Shown: piece after piece, positions 33,838 through 42,690 of the stretch
Layout of the letters: every line of letters begins with the position of its first letter
How positions within the stretch are numbered: the stretch's first letter is position 1
Assembly: GCA_015068425.1 (NCBI GenBank)
Contig: SVKK01000001.1
Location: 62,001-126,000, forward strand
Source of the DNA: Oscillospiraceae bacterium
GTDB lineage: Bacteria > Bacillota > Clostridia > Oscillospirales > Oscillospiraceae
Direction: 5' to 3'
DNA: 64,000 bases
Notes under the pieces: generated by a model
What the model was told of the DNA's origin: nothing
Seen by the model: the letters and a program-made list of their open reading frames with translations, nothing else
Databases searched by the model: none
Translations under genes and position numbers: made by a program

Positions 33838-36180
33838 TTATTCTCCTTCAATTGCTTCTATGGAATAAATGTTTGAACCAAAATCTCCCAAAACTCTTAT
33901 ATTGGGGTGGTAGCCCGTGCCCAAAAACTGATTTTCAAGCCTGACGCCTTCCATAAGCATTGCGCCCTGAGCTTTATATTTTTCCGCTCCGTCCTCAAGG
34001 TTCACAAGAGAATCGGCCGTACGGAATATAAGACCGTTGGGGTTCAGAGAGAAAGGCAGCAGATGCTTTATAAGCTCCCCGAAGGAGCGAAGATAAACAT
34101 TCTGCTCCTTGGCGGCAAGGGTATATATCCTGTCCTTCTCAAGTCCGGCGACAGGCATAATATCTCCCGCGGGAGCCGCATTATACCCTCTCTGAAAATA
34201 GGCGCAGATGCATTTGTCTCCTTCCCCTGCCTGCCAGACCTCGGTACCGGCTCTCGTGCCCTCCCTGCGGCTGAACTGACCGTATTGGAGGGTGCGTCTA
34301 TGTTTTTTATACCACGCAATCTGGTGGCATACCTCCTGCCTTTCAGCCCGGGAAAGATACTTCAGGTCAAGCTCATAGCCGAAGCAACCAAAAGCCGCCA
34401 CATTAAAGCGCGTGGAAAGAGGTGTGCTGCGCAAAGTCTGCTGACTTGGCGCAGAGGCCACATGGCTTCCCCAGGTGGACTGGGGATAAAGATAGCTGAG
34501 ACCACCCTGAATATCCAGACGCTCTATGGGGTCAGTGTTATCGCTGCCCCAAATTTGGGGAGAGAAGCACAGCATCCCCAAATCAAAGCGGTTTCCCCCG
34601 GAGGAGCAGCTCTCCAGAAGCACATGGGGACGTGGGCGGAAGATGCGTGAAAGCACATCATAAAGTCCCAGAATGTAGCGGTGGTGAAACTCTCCCTGAT
34701 TTTCAAGAGCAGGGGAAAATGCATCGGAAATATGCCGATTATAGTCCCATTTAACATATTTAAGACCGGTGGAATCCATAACAGAGCCCACGTTTTTAAC
34801 TATGTAATCACGCACCTCGGCCCTTGTCAGATCCAGTACCAGCTGATTGCGTCCCTTTGCAGCCTTTCTTCCGGGTACTTTAACCGCCCAATCCGGGTGA
34901 GCTCTGAACAAATCCGAGTCTTCGTTGACCATTTCCGGCTCAAACCAAAGACCGAATTCCATGCCCATTCTGCGGACGGCTTTTGCCACGCCCTCAACTC
35001 CGTGAGGAAGCTTTTTAAGGTTGGTATTGTAGTCACCCAAGCCTGCATGATCGTTGTTTCTCTTTCCGAACCAACCGTCATCCAGCACGAAAAGCTCCAC
35101 GCCCAGTTTCTTTGCTCTGCGTGCCAGCCTTATCAGCTTTCCGTGGGTGAATCTAAAAAAATGCGCCTCCCAGTTGTTGGCAAGAACAGGCCGCTCCACG
35201 TTTTTCCAGTCGCCCCGGACGATGTTGCTGTTGACAAAGCGATGGAAATTTTTGCGCAGGCCGTTGAAGCCCTTATCCGAACGGCTCATAACCGCCTCGG
35301 GTGTTTCAAAACTTTCACCGGGGTGCAGCGTCCAGTCAAAGCAGCTGGGGTTTATGCCCAGCATAACCCGGACTATATCCTCGCCCGAGCGCTCAACAGC
35401 GCCATAGTGGCTTCCGGAATAGACAAGATTAAAGCCCCAGACCTTGCCGTGATCCTCACCCGCTCCCCTTTCGCTAAGGAGGAAGCCGGGATTATGACGG
35501 TTTGAGGATGCGCCTGTTGAAGAACAATTCACATAAAGACCCGATTCCACATTTCGCACATTGTGGTGAGCCTCCTTTATCCAGCCTCCGTCAAAAGTAT
35601 GCATTTCCAACGGCGCAGTGCTCATATCCATGCTCATGGACATAATCTTGCGAAGGGAAATATCCTTGCCCGAAAGATTCGTCGCAACGCATCTGCGGCT
35701 TATAACATTCACCTGAGGAAACACAGTGTAGTAAAGGCTCAGCTTAAGGGGATGGAGAGTATCCTCCATATCAATGCGCAGAGTCTCAACGCCCTCGGTG
35801 TCGGCATCGGCATAGGCAGAGGGCAGGCATTCCATAGCCACACAGCCGGAGATGATTTCGTGGTCCTTATACACAAAATCCGTGACAAAGCTGCCGTCCG
35901 GCATCTTTATCTCGCAGGGACTGTTGCGGTAATCACCCTTTCCAACTCCCGACCATTCAAGGCAGAGAGTATCAAGGCAGTAGCTGGGGTCATTTTCACT
36001 GTAGCATACCGCGCTGCCGTATGGCACGGTGCGCTTGGGCGCAAGAGGAGCACTGTCCCCTCCCGCAAGTTTGGCGCCGTAATGCAGATGCTCAAGATGA
36101 CCGAAGGGGCTTAGTTTCATCCAGTAGGATGAATCTTCTGTATCCAGACGGAAAAGGCCTTTTTCTTCATATATGGGCAT
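33838..36180 (-). CDS. Alpha-galactosidase, GH36
   Basis: Removes terminal alpha-1,6-galactose from raffinose-type sugars. I chose the ATG at 36180 (780 residues), preceded by AGGAGG; the longer frame has no site. The N-terminal 330 residues form the beta-sandwich. The barrel shows YVKWDYNRHISD with the nucleophile Asp, LLESCSSGGNRFDLGML, and IWGSDNTDPIERLDIQ with the acid/base Asp. There is no signal peptide, so it works on imported sugars, presumably from the symporter genes downstream. It heads the run agal-pepT-HAD and follows a strong terminator. No AraC or LacI regulator is in the cluster. Confidence 0.94.
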   Translation of the reverse strand: MPIYEEKGLFRLDTEDSSYWMKLSPFGHLEHLHYGAKLAGGDSAPLAPKRTVPYGSAVCYSENDPSYCLDTLCLEWSGVGKGDYRNSPCEIKMPDGSFVTDFVYKDHEIISGCVAMECLPSAYADADTEGVETLRIDMEDTLHPLKLSLYYTVFPQVNVISRRCVATNLSGKDISLRKIMSMSMDMSTAPLEMHTFDGGWIKEAHHNVRNVESGLYVNCSSTGASSNRHNPGFLLSERGAGEDHGKVWGFNLVYSGSHYGAVERSGEDIVRVMLGINPSCFDWTLHPGESFETPEAVMSRSDKGFNGLRKNFHRFVNSNIVRGDWKNVERPVLANNWEAHFFRFTHGKLIRLARRAKKLGVELFVLDDGWFGKRNNDHAGLGDYNTNLKKLPHGVEGVAKAVRRMGMEFGLWFEPEMVNEDSDLFRAHPDWAVKVPGRKAAKGRNQLVLDLTRAEVRDYIVKNVGSVMDSTGLKYVKWDYNRHISDAFSPALENQGEFHHRYILGLYDVLSRIFRPRPHVLLESCSSGGNRFDLGMLCFSPQIWGSDNTDPIERLDIQGGLSYLYPQSTWGSHVASAPSQQTLRSTPLSTRFNVAAFGCFGYELDLKYLSRAERQEVCHQIAWYKKHRRTLQYGQFSRREGTRAGTEVWQAGEGDKCICAYFQRGYNAAPAGDIMPVAGLEKDRIYTLAAKEQNVYLRSFGELIKHLLPFSLNPNGLIFRTADSLVNLEDGAEKYKAQGAMLMEGVRLENQFLGTGYHPNIRVLGDFGSNIYSIEAIEGE

Positions 36181-36216
36181 TATTGCACCTCCTGATAAAA
36201 GAGATTGAGCAATACA

Positions 36217-36256
36217 AAAAAACGGACAATGGATGTTTATTATCATCCATTGTCCA
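36217..36256 (-). terminator. Terminator after the putative glycosidase gene
   Basis: A perfect 12-bp stem (GGACAATGGATG and its complement) with an 8-base loop, followed on the minus strand by GTTTTTTTG. It lies 44 bases past the stop of the gene at 36300 and isolates the alpha-galactosidase gene. Confidence 0.85.
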
Positions 36257-36299
36257 TTATATTACAGGCATTTTCAATTGTCGAGTGGAGATGCTTTTT

Positions 36300-37391
36300 T
36301 TATCGCACAAAATAGCTGCCGCTGGGCAGGTTGAAGCCTTCCACCGCAACAACAAGGCGGGAGGAAACGTCGCACAGCTCCTTGGCGACACTCACATCTG
36401 TCACATAATAATCCATATTGGTTCTTACATAAACTCTGTCAAAAACCTTGAAGAAAAACTCCGGATCCTGACCCTTGTCCTTGCTCTTTCCCTCTCGGAG
36501 AGCGGTGCCGTCCAATTCCGCGCTGAGATAAATGCCGATTTCATCTGCCTGCAGGCGAAGATAGCGACACATTGAGGATACGGCGCTCACCGTGTCGGGA
36601 GTTGCGCTCATAGGCTGGGAATAAGCCACCGCCATATTGGAAGGAAGGCAAACATTGGTGAGCAGGACTTCATCGAAGCCCATCTCCTTCAATTCACGCA
36701 TTATCTCCACAATATATTCTCTGGTGGTGCTGTTATAGGGATCCAGCCAACTGCATGTTTCATCGGTGAGAACACCGCCGTTGGCATTTTTCAGACTGAT
36801 AGGGCTGTTTCGCATTGCCATTGCGCTATCACCCAAACAGCTCACCTCTGCCACAAGCCAGAGTCCCTGCTCCTTGAGCTTTCCAAGGGCCTCCTTCACA
36901 TTTTCGGTACCATTGACACCGTAGCTGCCAACCATAGGAACGCTGCTATAGTAGCGGAGAGTTCCGTCCTCGCTCTTTATGTTCAGGACAAGACTGTTGT
37001 ATTTATACTGGCTTTCCGCGAGAATGGAAGGATAATAGGCCAAATTCTGGGCAGTCATCTTCTCTCTGGAGACATAAAGGGCCTGAATGTCATTGAGGCG
37101 GGAAGTAACCATATTCTCCATCTGAGAATAGTCCGGCATCGCCACAACAATCTGTGCATCGGTGACGGGAGGAGCGAGCACGCTCTGCTCGTCCTCGCTG
37201 TCATCATCGCTTTGGAGCTCACTCTCGGTAAAATCCAGATAAAGACCGTCCTTTTCATACCGTATATACTTTTGCATATCGTAGAAAACCCACATACCCA
37301 CCATAAAGGCGATAAGCAGCAGAAAAAGCACAACAGTGATTATCCAGCCGTATTTGCGCTTTCCACGGTAAATTGCTCTTGGTCTTGCCAT
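36300..37391 (-). CDS. Membrane-anchored putative glycoside hydrolase (DUF4015-like)
   Basis: A 363-residue protein with a basic N-terminus, one membrane segment (residues 15-38), an acidic low-complexity stretch (55-70) and an outside TIM-barrel-like domain. Segments IQALYVSREKMTAQ, LVLNIKSEDGTLRYYS, EALGKLKEQGLWLVAEVS and MGFDEVLLTNVCLPS resemble DUF4015 putative glycoside hydrolases, for which no substrate is firmly known. Its start lies three bases after the rpiB stop with only a weak ribosome site, suggesting coupled translation. It ends before a strong terminator. Confidence 0.65.
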   Translation of the reverse strand: MARPRAIYRGKRKYGWIITVVLFLLLIAFMVGMWVFYDMQKYIRYEKDGLYLDFTESELQSDDDSEDEQSVLAPPVTDAQIVVAMPDYSQMENMVTSRLNDIQALYVSREKMTAQNLAYYPSILAESQYKYNSLVLNIKSEDGTLRYYSSVPMVGSYGVNGTENVKEALGKLKEQGLWLVAEVSCLGDSAMAMRNSPISLKNANGGVLTDETCSWLDPYNSTTREYIVEIMRELKEMGFDEVLLTNVCLPSNMAVAYSQPMSATPDTVSAVSSMCRYLRLQADEIGIYLSAELDGTALREGKSKDKGQDPEFFFKVFDRVYVRTNMDYYVTDVSVAKELCDVSSRLVVAVEGFNLPSGSYFVR

Positions 37392-37394
37392 AAG

Positions 37395-37841
37395 TTACGC
37401 TCTTTCTCTATCTTCTATATCGGAAATAAGTGCCACTCGGCGGGCATGTCTGCCGCCTTCGAATTCTGTGCTCAGGAAGGTGTCAACAATTTTCAGGGCA
37501 AGTCCGCTGCCGGTGGTACGCGCGCCCAAAGCGAGAATATTGGCATCGTTGTGGAGACGTGTGTATTCAGCGCTGTAGCAGTCAGCGCAGAGGGCTGCGC
37601 GAATGCCCTTGACCTTGTTGGCGCTGATGGAGATACCTATACCGGTGCCGCAGATTATAATTCCCCTTTCACACTCACCGGAAGCAACGGCTCTCGCAGC
37701 AGCCTCGCCGTAAATGGGATAATCACAGCTATCGGTGGTGTAGGTTCCAAAATCCTTGAGGGCATAGCCCTTGGCTTCCAGATGCTTCATAATTTCTTTT
37801 TTGAGTTCAAATCCGCCGTGGTCGGAAGCAATTGCAATCAT
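37395..37841 (-). CDS. rpiB: Ribose-5-phosphate isomerase B
   Basis: Interconverts ribose-5-phosphate and ribulose-5-phosphate in the pentose phosphate pathway. The 148-residue form starts MIAIASDHGGFELKKEI, with AGGAGG upstream; the in-frame extension overlaps the neighbouring gene and is not supported. Active-site motifs are IASDHGG (His), FGTYTTDSCDYP, IICGTGIGISISANK (catalytic Cys) and HNDANILALGAR. The LacA/B relatives look alike, but the length and CDYP favour RpiB. It lies 14 bases after the PHP gene and three before a glycosidase-like gene. Confidence 0.94.
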   Translation of the reverse strand: MIAIASDHGGFELKKEIMKHLEAKGYALKDFGTYTTDSCDYPIYGEAAARAVASGECERGIIICGTGIGISISANKVKGIRAALCADCYSAEYTRLHNDANILALGARTTGSGLALKIVDTFLSTEFEGGRHARRVALISDIEDRERA

Positions 37842-37855
37842 GGTAAATATCCTCC

Positions 37856-38674
37856 TCAGATTTTCACAAATTCGCATTTGCGGTTTTTGAATGTGCTTAC
37901 ATATTCAAAGCCGCAGCTTTTTATTATTTCGTAACCCTCCCGTACGCATTTTGCCGCATCGGAAGGTCTGTGGGCATCGCTGCCAACGGTGATTATCTCG
38001 CCGCCGAGAGCCTTGTAAAGCCGCAGCACTTCCGGATCAGGAAAAGGTCCACAGCCGTCTCTTATACCTGAACAGTTTATCTCTATTCCACGGCCATTGT
38101 CAATCAAAAGCCTCAAAAGAAGCTCAATTTTGTCGCCGTAAAGCTCCATCGATAACTTTTCGTCATAGCCCTGCTGCCACATATAGCGGCGTCCATAGCC
38201 GATATGAGCCATCACGTCGAAGAAATTCAGCTCCGCCATTTTTATAAGCTCATCCACATAGACATCGAAAATCTTGCGGCAATGCTCCGGAGAAGTGAAC
38301 TTAACACACCACAAATCGCCGTATTCCTGCAGAATATGCAGCGAGCCCATTACCATATCGAGTCCCGGGGTGGATGCAAGCCTCTTCGCAATTTCAATAT
38401 TGAAAAGGGGTTCTCCCAACTCAAGACCAATGCGCACATCCAAGGGCAGCTTTGGGTGCTCCCGAAGGAGGGCTGCATATTTTTCAAGGCTCTCTGCCGG
38501 CTTCGTCATACAGCCGGGATTGGGCTCATAGGTGCGCCAGTTCACCATATCGCAATGGTTGGTGAAGCACATCTGCTCAATACCCATTTTTGCCTCAGCT
38601 TCCGCCATTTCATACATTGTGGCTTTGGAATCCTGAGAGACATCGGAATGGACATGGTAATCCGTTAAAAACAT
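37856..38674 (-). CDS. PHP-domain histidinol-phosphatase
   Basis: A 272-residue PHP-family phosphoesterase of the HisK/HisJ type. TDYHVHSDVSQDSKA carries the first HxH metal pair, CFTNHCDM the next His, IGLELGEP the Glu, MGSLHILQ and VMAHIGYG further ligands, and TVGSDAHRPSDAAKC the last Asp-His. These trinuclear-metal enzymes hydrolyse histidinol phosphate in His synthesis. No other his genes are near, so a different phosphate ester cannot be excluded. AAGGGGTG precedes the ATG. It probably shares a transcript with rpiB. Confidence 0.85.
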   Translation of the reverse strand: MFLTDYHVHSDVSQDSKATMYEMAEAEAKMGIEQMCFTNHCDMVNWRTYEPNPGCMTKPAESLEKYAALLREHPKLPLDVRIGLELGEPLFNIEIAKRLASTPGLDMVMGSLHILQEYGDLWCVKFTSPEHCRKIFDVYVDELIKMAELNFFDVMAHIGYGRRYMWQQGYDEKLSMELYGDKIELLLRLLIDNGRGIEINCSGIRDGCGPFPDPEVLRLYKALGGEIITVGSDAHRPSDAAKCVREGYEIIKSCGFEYVSTFKNRKCEFVKI

Positions 38675-38721
38675 TTTTTCACCCCTTATGCAAGCCTTAA
38701 ACTTTATACTAAATCATTGCA

Positions 38722-40563
38722 TCAAAATGGCCATGTTGCAAACCAGCCAAGGCAGTTTTCCGCAAAATCTCTTGAAACCCACGCTCCGCTGAGCACCGGG
38801 TAAAACGCGGCAAAGAGCACTATGCTCACAGCGGCTGATGCTCCCAAGAGCCACTTCCAGCCCCCAAAGCGTCTGCGCAGTGAATCGAAAACATAGCCCA
38901 AAGCCAAAAGCAGGAACACGGATGAGGGGAAATAGTGATATTCAAAGGTTATTCGCGTTACAAATACCCACGGAAGAAGCTGAGCCAGATACCCAAGGAA
39001 GATAAACCTGGCGGTTCGGTCTTTTTCCTTTACCCAGAGCCAAAGCATTGAAATTATGGCCCCGAGTCCTCCCCAGCAGAGGAAGGGATTGAGAAAAGCT
39101 CCTATTGTGGATTTTTCATTGCCGCTGTATTCAAGATAATACAAAATGGGTCTGCCGTTGAGAATCCACTGCCACCAGCGGGATGAATAAGGATGTTCTG
39201 CATCCACTCCGGAATGATATGAGAGCATATATTCCTGATTTCGGATGACTATATCGAAGTAATCTCCGCGGAAAAACATTCCCAATCCGCTCATACCCTC
39301 TGCCTGTCCGTAGGGATAATAACTGAGATAATAAATTACAACAGGCACTGCCACGAAAAACAGCAGACATACAAGAACATTGCTGAGTGTTTCGCGCCAA
39401 TAGTTTTTCATAACTCTCATCCGCTCCACGGCATCCTCGGAGGCTGCTCTCGCGGCAAAATAGCGCTCCACTCTGTCAATAAACCAGATAAGGCCAAGCC
39501 CCGCTCCCGCATACAGACAGGTCCATTTGCTGGCAGCGCCAAGGCCAAAGCTTATCCCGCTCAGCGCAAGGGGCAGCACCCATTTTTTATTGCTGCGTTC
39601 CGATTGCAGGTAGATGTACATGAAAAGATACATCAAAAGAATAAAGAACACGGAGTAGGAATCTATCGTGGCTATTCTGGTCTGTGCAAAGTGCATAAAG
39701 TCAGTTGCCGAAAGCAGCGTCACAAGAGCGGGCACCGCCGTGCCTCCAAACATGCGCTTGGTGAAAAAGTACACAAGCGGCAGCATCAGCACACCTACCA
39801 GAGTTCCCATAAAACGCCAGCCGAAGGGATTAAGTCCGAAAATGCTTATGCCAATGGATATTATAAGCTTGCCAAGAGGAGGGTGGCTGATTTCATAAGG
39901 TTTTACTTCCTCAAGGTGCTCAAAAGCGGTTCGCACATGGTAAATTTCGTCAAAATAACTGCTGTTGAGATAAGTTGAGTTTTCGGGAACGGTATGGCGC
40001 TCATCAAACAGAGGAACGCAGCCATCGGGAATTATCAGCCTATCGGCACTTATCTCAACGCCGTCCAGATCATAAAGGGAAATCTCCCCAAGCCAAATCT
40101 CGTCATCCGCTATCAGTCGGACAAAGCGGGTATTTTGTCCATAGCCCGGTATTTCCAAACGTTTCCATTTCAAAAGATCCGCATAGCCTTGCTCAAGAAC
40201 CCCCACATCTATAAAGTTCTCTCCGTCCTCGGAAAACTGAACATAATAGTTGCCTGTGTGAATTCCGGTAAAATAGGCTACGGCGCTTACGCCCTCAGGC
40301 TGTTCAAGCTCTATTAGCGCATACTGCCCACGCTCACCGAAGCGGCAAAAGCTTTCGGGGCCATAGGTATTACCCAAATTCAAAAACGCGCTCAGAGCAT
40401 AGCATGCTGTTATGCACAGCATTATAAGGCCGTCCCTGCCGCGGACTTTTTTTCTTTCATCGCCTTCAATATATAAAGGGGCAGCGGCGCGGGAGCTTAT
40501 AAAAGCTCCGAAAATAATAACTATAAACGCCAGAAGGGCTATTGGAAACAAAAGATGAACCAT
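38722..40563 (-). CDS. PMT/GT39-family mannosyltransferase-like membrane protein with inserted beta-sandwich
   Basis: A 613-residue GT39-like glycosyltransferase with about 10-12 membrane segments. Family marks are YFDEIYHVR (Asp-Glu, residues 205-206) and ISHPPLGKLIIS (227-232), the loop-1 signature of protein O-mannosyltransferases using polyprenyl-phosphate sugars. Unusually, residues 75-170 between segment 2 and the DE motif look like a discoidin (F5/8 type C) beta-sandwich: NYYVQFSEDGENFIDVG, KWKRLEIPG and TRFVRLIADD. That may bind a sugar or acceptor. It acts at the membrane, adding sugar to exported proteins or cell-wall polymers. It diverges from the GH3 lipoprotein gene. Confidence 0.82.
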   Translation of the reverse strand: MVHLLFPIALLAFIVIIFGAFISSRAAAPLYIEGDERKKVRGRDGLIMLCITACYALSAFLNLGNTYGPESFCRFGERGQYALIELEQPEGVSAVAYFTGIHTGNYYVQFSEDGENFIDVGVLEQGYADLLKWKRLEIPGYGQNTRFVRLIADDEIWLGEISLYDLDGVEISADRLIIPDGCVPLFDERHTVPENSTYLNSSYFDEIYHVRTAFEHLEEVKPYEISHPPLGKLIISIGISIFGLNPFGWRFMGTLVGVLMLPLVYFFTKRMFGGTAVPALVTLLSATDFMHFAQTRIATIDSYSVFFILLMYLFMYIYLQSERSNKKWVLPLALSGISFGLGAASKWTCLYAGAGLGLIWFIDRVERYFAARAASEDAVERMRVMKNYWRETLSNVLVCLLFFVAVPVVIYYLSYYPYGQAEGMSGLGMFFRGDYFDIVIRNQEYMLSYHSGVDAEHPYSSRWWQWILNGRPILYYLEYSGNEKSTIGAFLNPFLCWGGLGAIISMLWLWVKEKDRTARFIFLGYLAQLLPWVFVTRITFEYHYFPSSVFLLLALGYVFDSLRRRFGGWKWLLGASAAVSIVLFAAFYPVLSGAWVSRDFAENCLGWFATWPF

Positions 40564-40611
40564 TTTTTGTCCTCTATCAAAATTTGTTTAATATTTTCTG
40601 ATGCAAAAAGT

Positions 40612-40640
40612 TTGTAATCATGGTTTAATGATTATACTAT
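40612..40640 (+). promoter_or_regulatory. Promoter of the GH3 lipoprotein gene
   Basis: TTGTAA (40612-40617), a 17-bp spacer and TACTAT (40635-40640), about 45 bases before the TTG start codon. Confidence 0.4.
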
Positions 40641-40686
40641 AAATACCGCCGCAAGTCTATACAAGCCATGGAAAGGAGGATGAAAA

Positions 40687-41874
40687 TTGAGAAATATTCC
40701 CAAAAAACTAATACTTTTTCTCGTTGCCCTCGCAATTTTATTGAGCGGCTGCGCATCTGATGCCCATCCTCCCCGAGAAGAGTCCCCTCTGCCCTCGACG
40801 GAGCTTACACCGTCTCCTCCGACAGAGCCTATCCCTTCTCCCTCACCAAGCGCCGAGCCCCTCTCCCCTCCTGTGGCTGAGCCTCAGCGTCCCACCCTTG
40901 AGGATAAGGTCTGGCAGATGATGTTTATCACCCCTCAGGATCTCACAGGAGAAAAATGCACGGGGGATAAAGAACTTTGGGCGAAGGCTCTGGACGAGAA
41001 ACCCGTTGGCGGAATTGTTTTTTTCTCGGATAACTTCCCCACCGAGGCGGATGTTCGGGCTATGATGGATGCTATCTATGCTGCCGAATCGGGAGTTTTT
41101 CTCGGACTTGACGAGGAAGGCGGAGAAGTTGCAAGACTCTCCTACGCCCTTGGAGTGACCACCAAATTCAAGCCCATGTATGAATATCAGCTCAAGGGCA
41201 GCGGCGTTGCATATCAAAACGCCTATACCATCGGAACCGACATAAGTTCCTTCGGCTTTAACATGAATTTCGCCCCCGTTGCCGACGTCTGGAACAATTA
41301 TTGGAACACTGTTATCGGCTACAGGTCCTATGCCACCGATGCCGGACGCTGCGCCGAGCTTGTTGCAGCCGCGGTTGAAGGCTACCACAGTGCAGGAGTT
41401 ATCAGTGTACTGAAACACTTCCCCGGCCACGGCAACACCTTTGAAGACAGCCACTATAACACTGCATACACGAAAAAGAGCCTGGAGGAGATGAGAAACT
41501 GCGAATTTCTTCCCTTTATTTCAGGCATTGAGGCGGGCTGCGAAGTGGTTATGCTGGGACATATAATTGCAACGGATATTGACCCCGAAAACCCCGCCAC
41601 GATAAGCAGCAAGGTAATTCAGGATATTCTTCGCGGCGAACTGGGCTTCGAAGGCCTTGTAATAACCGATGCCTTTACAATGGCAGGCCTGGGTGAAATG
41701 ACGGAAGCTGAAGCTGCCGTCCTGGCCCTTGAAGCCGGCTGCGATATGATACTTGCCCCAGGTGATCCCGATGCCGCGGTAAAAGCCATTGTTGAAAACG
41801 TCAGCGAAGATCGGATCGAAGAAAGCTATCAGAGAATTCTTTCTTTGAAGCGCAACTGGGGGATTATTGAATAA
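40687..41874 (+). CDS. GH3 beta-N-acetylhexosaminidase-like lipoprotein
   Basis: A 395-residue surface lipoprotein of the NagZ type. The signal peptide ends in lipobox LSGC (Cys near 22), then a Pro/Ser-rich spacer (25-65), then the GH3 barrel: FLGLDEEGGEVARL, NFAPVADVW, ISVLKHFPGHGNTFEDSH (substrate Lys-His and the His-Asp acid/base dyad) and LVITDAFTMAGL (nucleophile Asp). NagZ-type enzymes remove N-acetylglucosamine from peptidoglycan fragments; in Gram-positives they are secreted. The start codon is TTG, seven bases after GGAGG; a nearby ATG is in another frame. Confidence 0.92.
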   Translation: MRNIPKKLILFLVALAILLSGCASDAHPPREESPLPSTELTPSPPTEPIPSPSPSAEPLSPPVAEPQRPTLEDKVWQMMFITPQDLTGEKCTGDKELWAKALDEKPVGGIVFFSDNFPTEADVRAMMDAIYAAESGVFLGLDEEGGEVARLSYALGVTTKFKPMYEYQLKGSGVAYQNAYTIGTDISSFGFNMNFAPVADVWNNYWNTVIGYRSYATDAGRCAELVAAAVEGYHSAGVISVLKHFPGHGNTFEDSHYNTAYTKKSLEEMRNCEFLPFISGIEAGCEVVMLGHIIATDIDPENPATISSKVIQDILRGELGFEGLVITDAFTMAGLGEMTEAEAAVLALEAGCDMILAPGDPDAAVKAIVENVSEDRIEESYQRILSLKRNWGIIE

Positions 41875-41888
41875 ACTATTTATGAAAA

Positions 41889-41916
41889 AAAGGAGCTGTC
41901 TTTTGACAGCTCCTTT
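41889..41916. terminator. Terminator between convergent GH3 and TRAP genes
   Basis: A perfect 12-bp stem (AAAGGAGCTGTC and its complement) around TTTT, with A-run and T-run arm ends. It ends both the GH3 gene and the leftward TRAP operon. Confidence 0.9.
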
Positions 41917-41940
41917 GTTGTTTTCATGCTGATGATTGAT

Positions 41941-42474
41941 TTATGCCCAGGTGGACTGAATTTCGTCGGCAGTTTCCTTATCGAACATTGCAACAATGCT
42001 CTTGATGGTGTCGCCCAGGAGAACCAGAGTGAACATGCCGAAAACGACAGTCATAATGACATACAGGGGCCAAATGGGAATCATAAGAGTCGCGGTAATC
42101 TCGCGGCTTGCTACCTTCTCAAGAATACCTTTGCCTGCACCCCAGGTAGCAAATACCATGGTGCCAACAGAAATGAGAGAAGTGAGAGAGAAGCAGAAGA
42201 AGCGAAGCTTCTGGGGCAGCTTGCTCACAAACATGGTAACATGGATGTGTCCATGAACAGTCTGAGTATAAGCCCAGGAGGTGAATACGACGATCAGCAG
42301 CATGCACTGAACTACCTCATATACGCCAAGGATACGATAGTTTGCAAAGAGACCCAGCATAGAGTCAACAAACATAATAACCATCATGCAAGCGATAAGA
42401 ATCATACCGACATAGCAGATGTAGTAGCAAACCTTGCTGGTTACGAGGGAGTAGCCATTTATAAATTTCTTCAT
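41941..42474 (-). CDS. dctQ: TRAP transporter small membrane subunit (DctQ)
   Basis: A 177-residue membrane protein with four membrane segments (about 15-38, 50-70, 90-115, 130-155), the DctQ pattern. CMMVIMFVDSMLGLFANYRI and VVQCMLLIVVFTSWAYTQTVHGHIHV match the family. It pairs with DctM to move a carboxylate driven by Na+, delivered by the DctP protein. It is the last gene of the operon; the gap to dctP holds several hairpins, so its transcript level may be below that of dctP. GGAAGG precedes the ATG. Confidence 0.88.
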   Translation of the reverse strand: MKKFINGYSLVTSKVCYYICYVGMILIACMMVIMFVDSMLGLFANYRILGVYEVVQCMLLIVVFTSWAYTQTVHGHIHVTMFVSKLPQKLRFFCFSLTSLISVGTMVFATWGAGKGILEKVASREITATLMIPIWPLYVIMTVVFGMFTLVLLGDTIKSIVAMFDKETADEIQSTWA

Positions 42475-42690
42475 ATTATAAGCCTTCCTTTGCTGCGATC
42501 AGCCAAAAGCTGATTAGATTTCCGGCATAGAGCACCGGAAATCACGCGTTAAAAAACACGTTTTCTCTGTGCATTTGCCGCACATAATGTCGTTAAATAC
42601 TTTTGGGTGGTGGCCGGGGTGCCGGAGCACCCCGGCCTTAATCAGTAACTAATTAAGTAGCTAATTAAATGTTTTCCGAAAAACTATTGA
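42475..42690. other. Hairpin-rich spacer between dctP and dctQ
   Basis: A 216-base gap inside the TRAP operon with no gene. It holds three hairpins: GGCCGGGGTGC...GCACCCCGGCC at 42612-42637, GATTTCCGG...CCGGAAATC at 42517-42543, and ATCAGC...GCTGAT at 42498-42514. The first has no T-run on the minus strand, which fits mRNA stabilisation of the dctP part better than termination. Confidence 0.6.
42612..42637 (-). promoter_or_regulatory. Stabilising-type hairpin after dctP
   Basis: A perfect 11-bp GC stem with a 4-base loop, followed on the minus strand by ACCACCC, not Ts. It lies 54 bases past the dctP stop. Confidence 0.55.
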
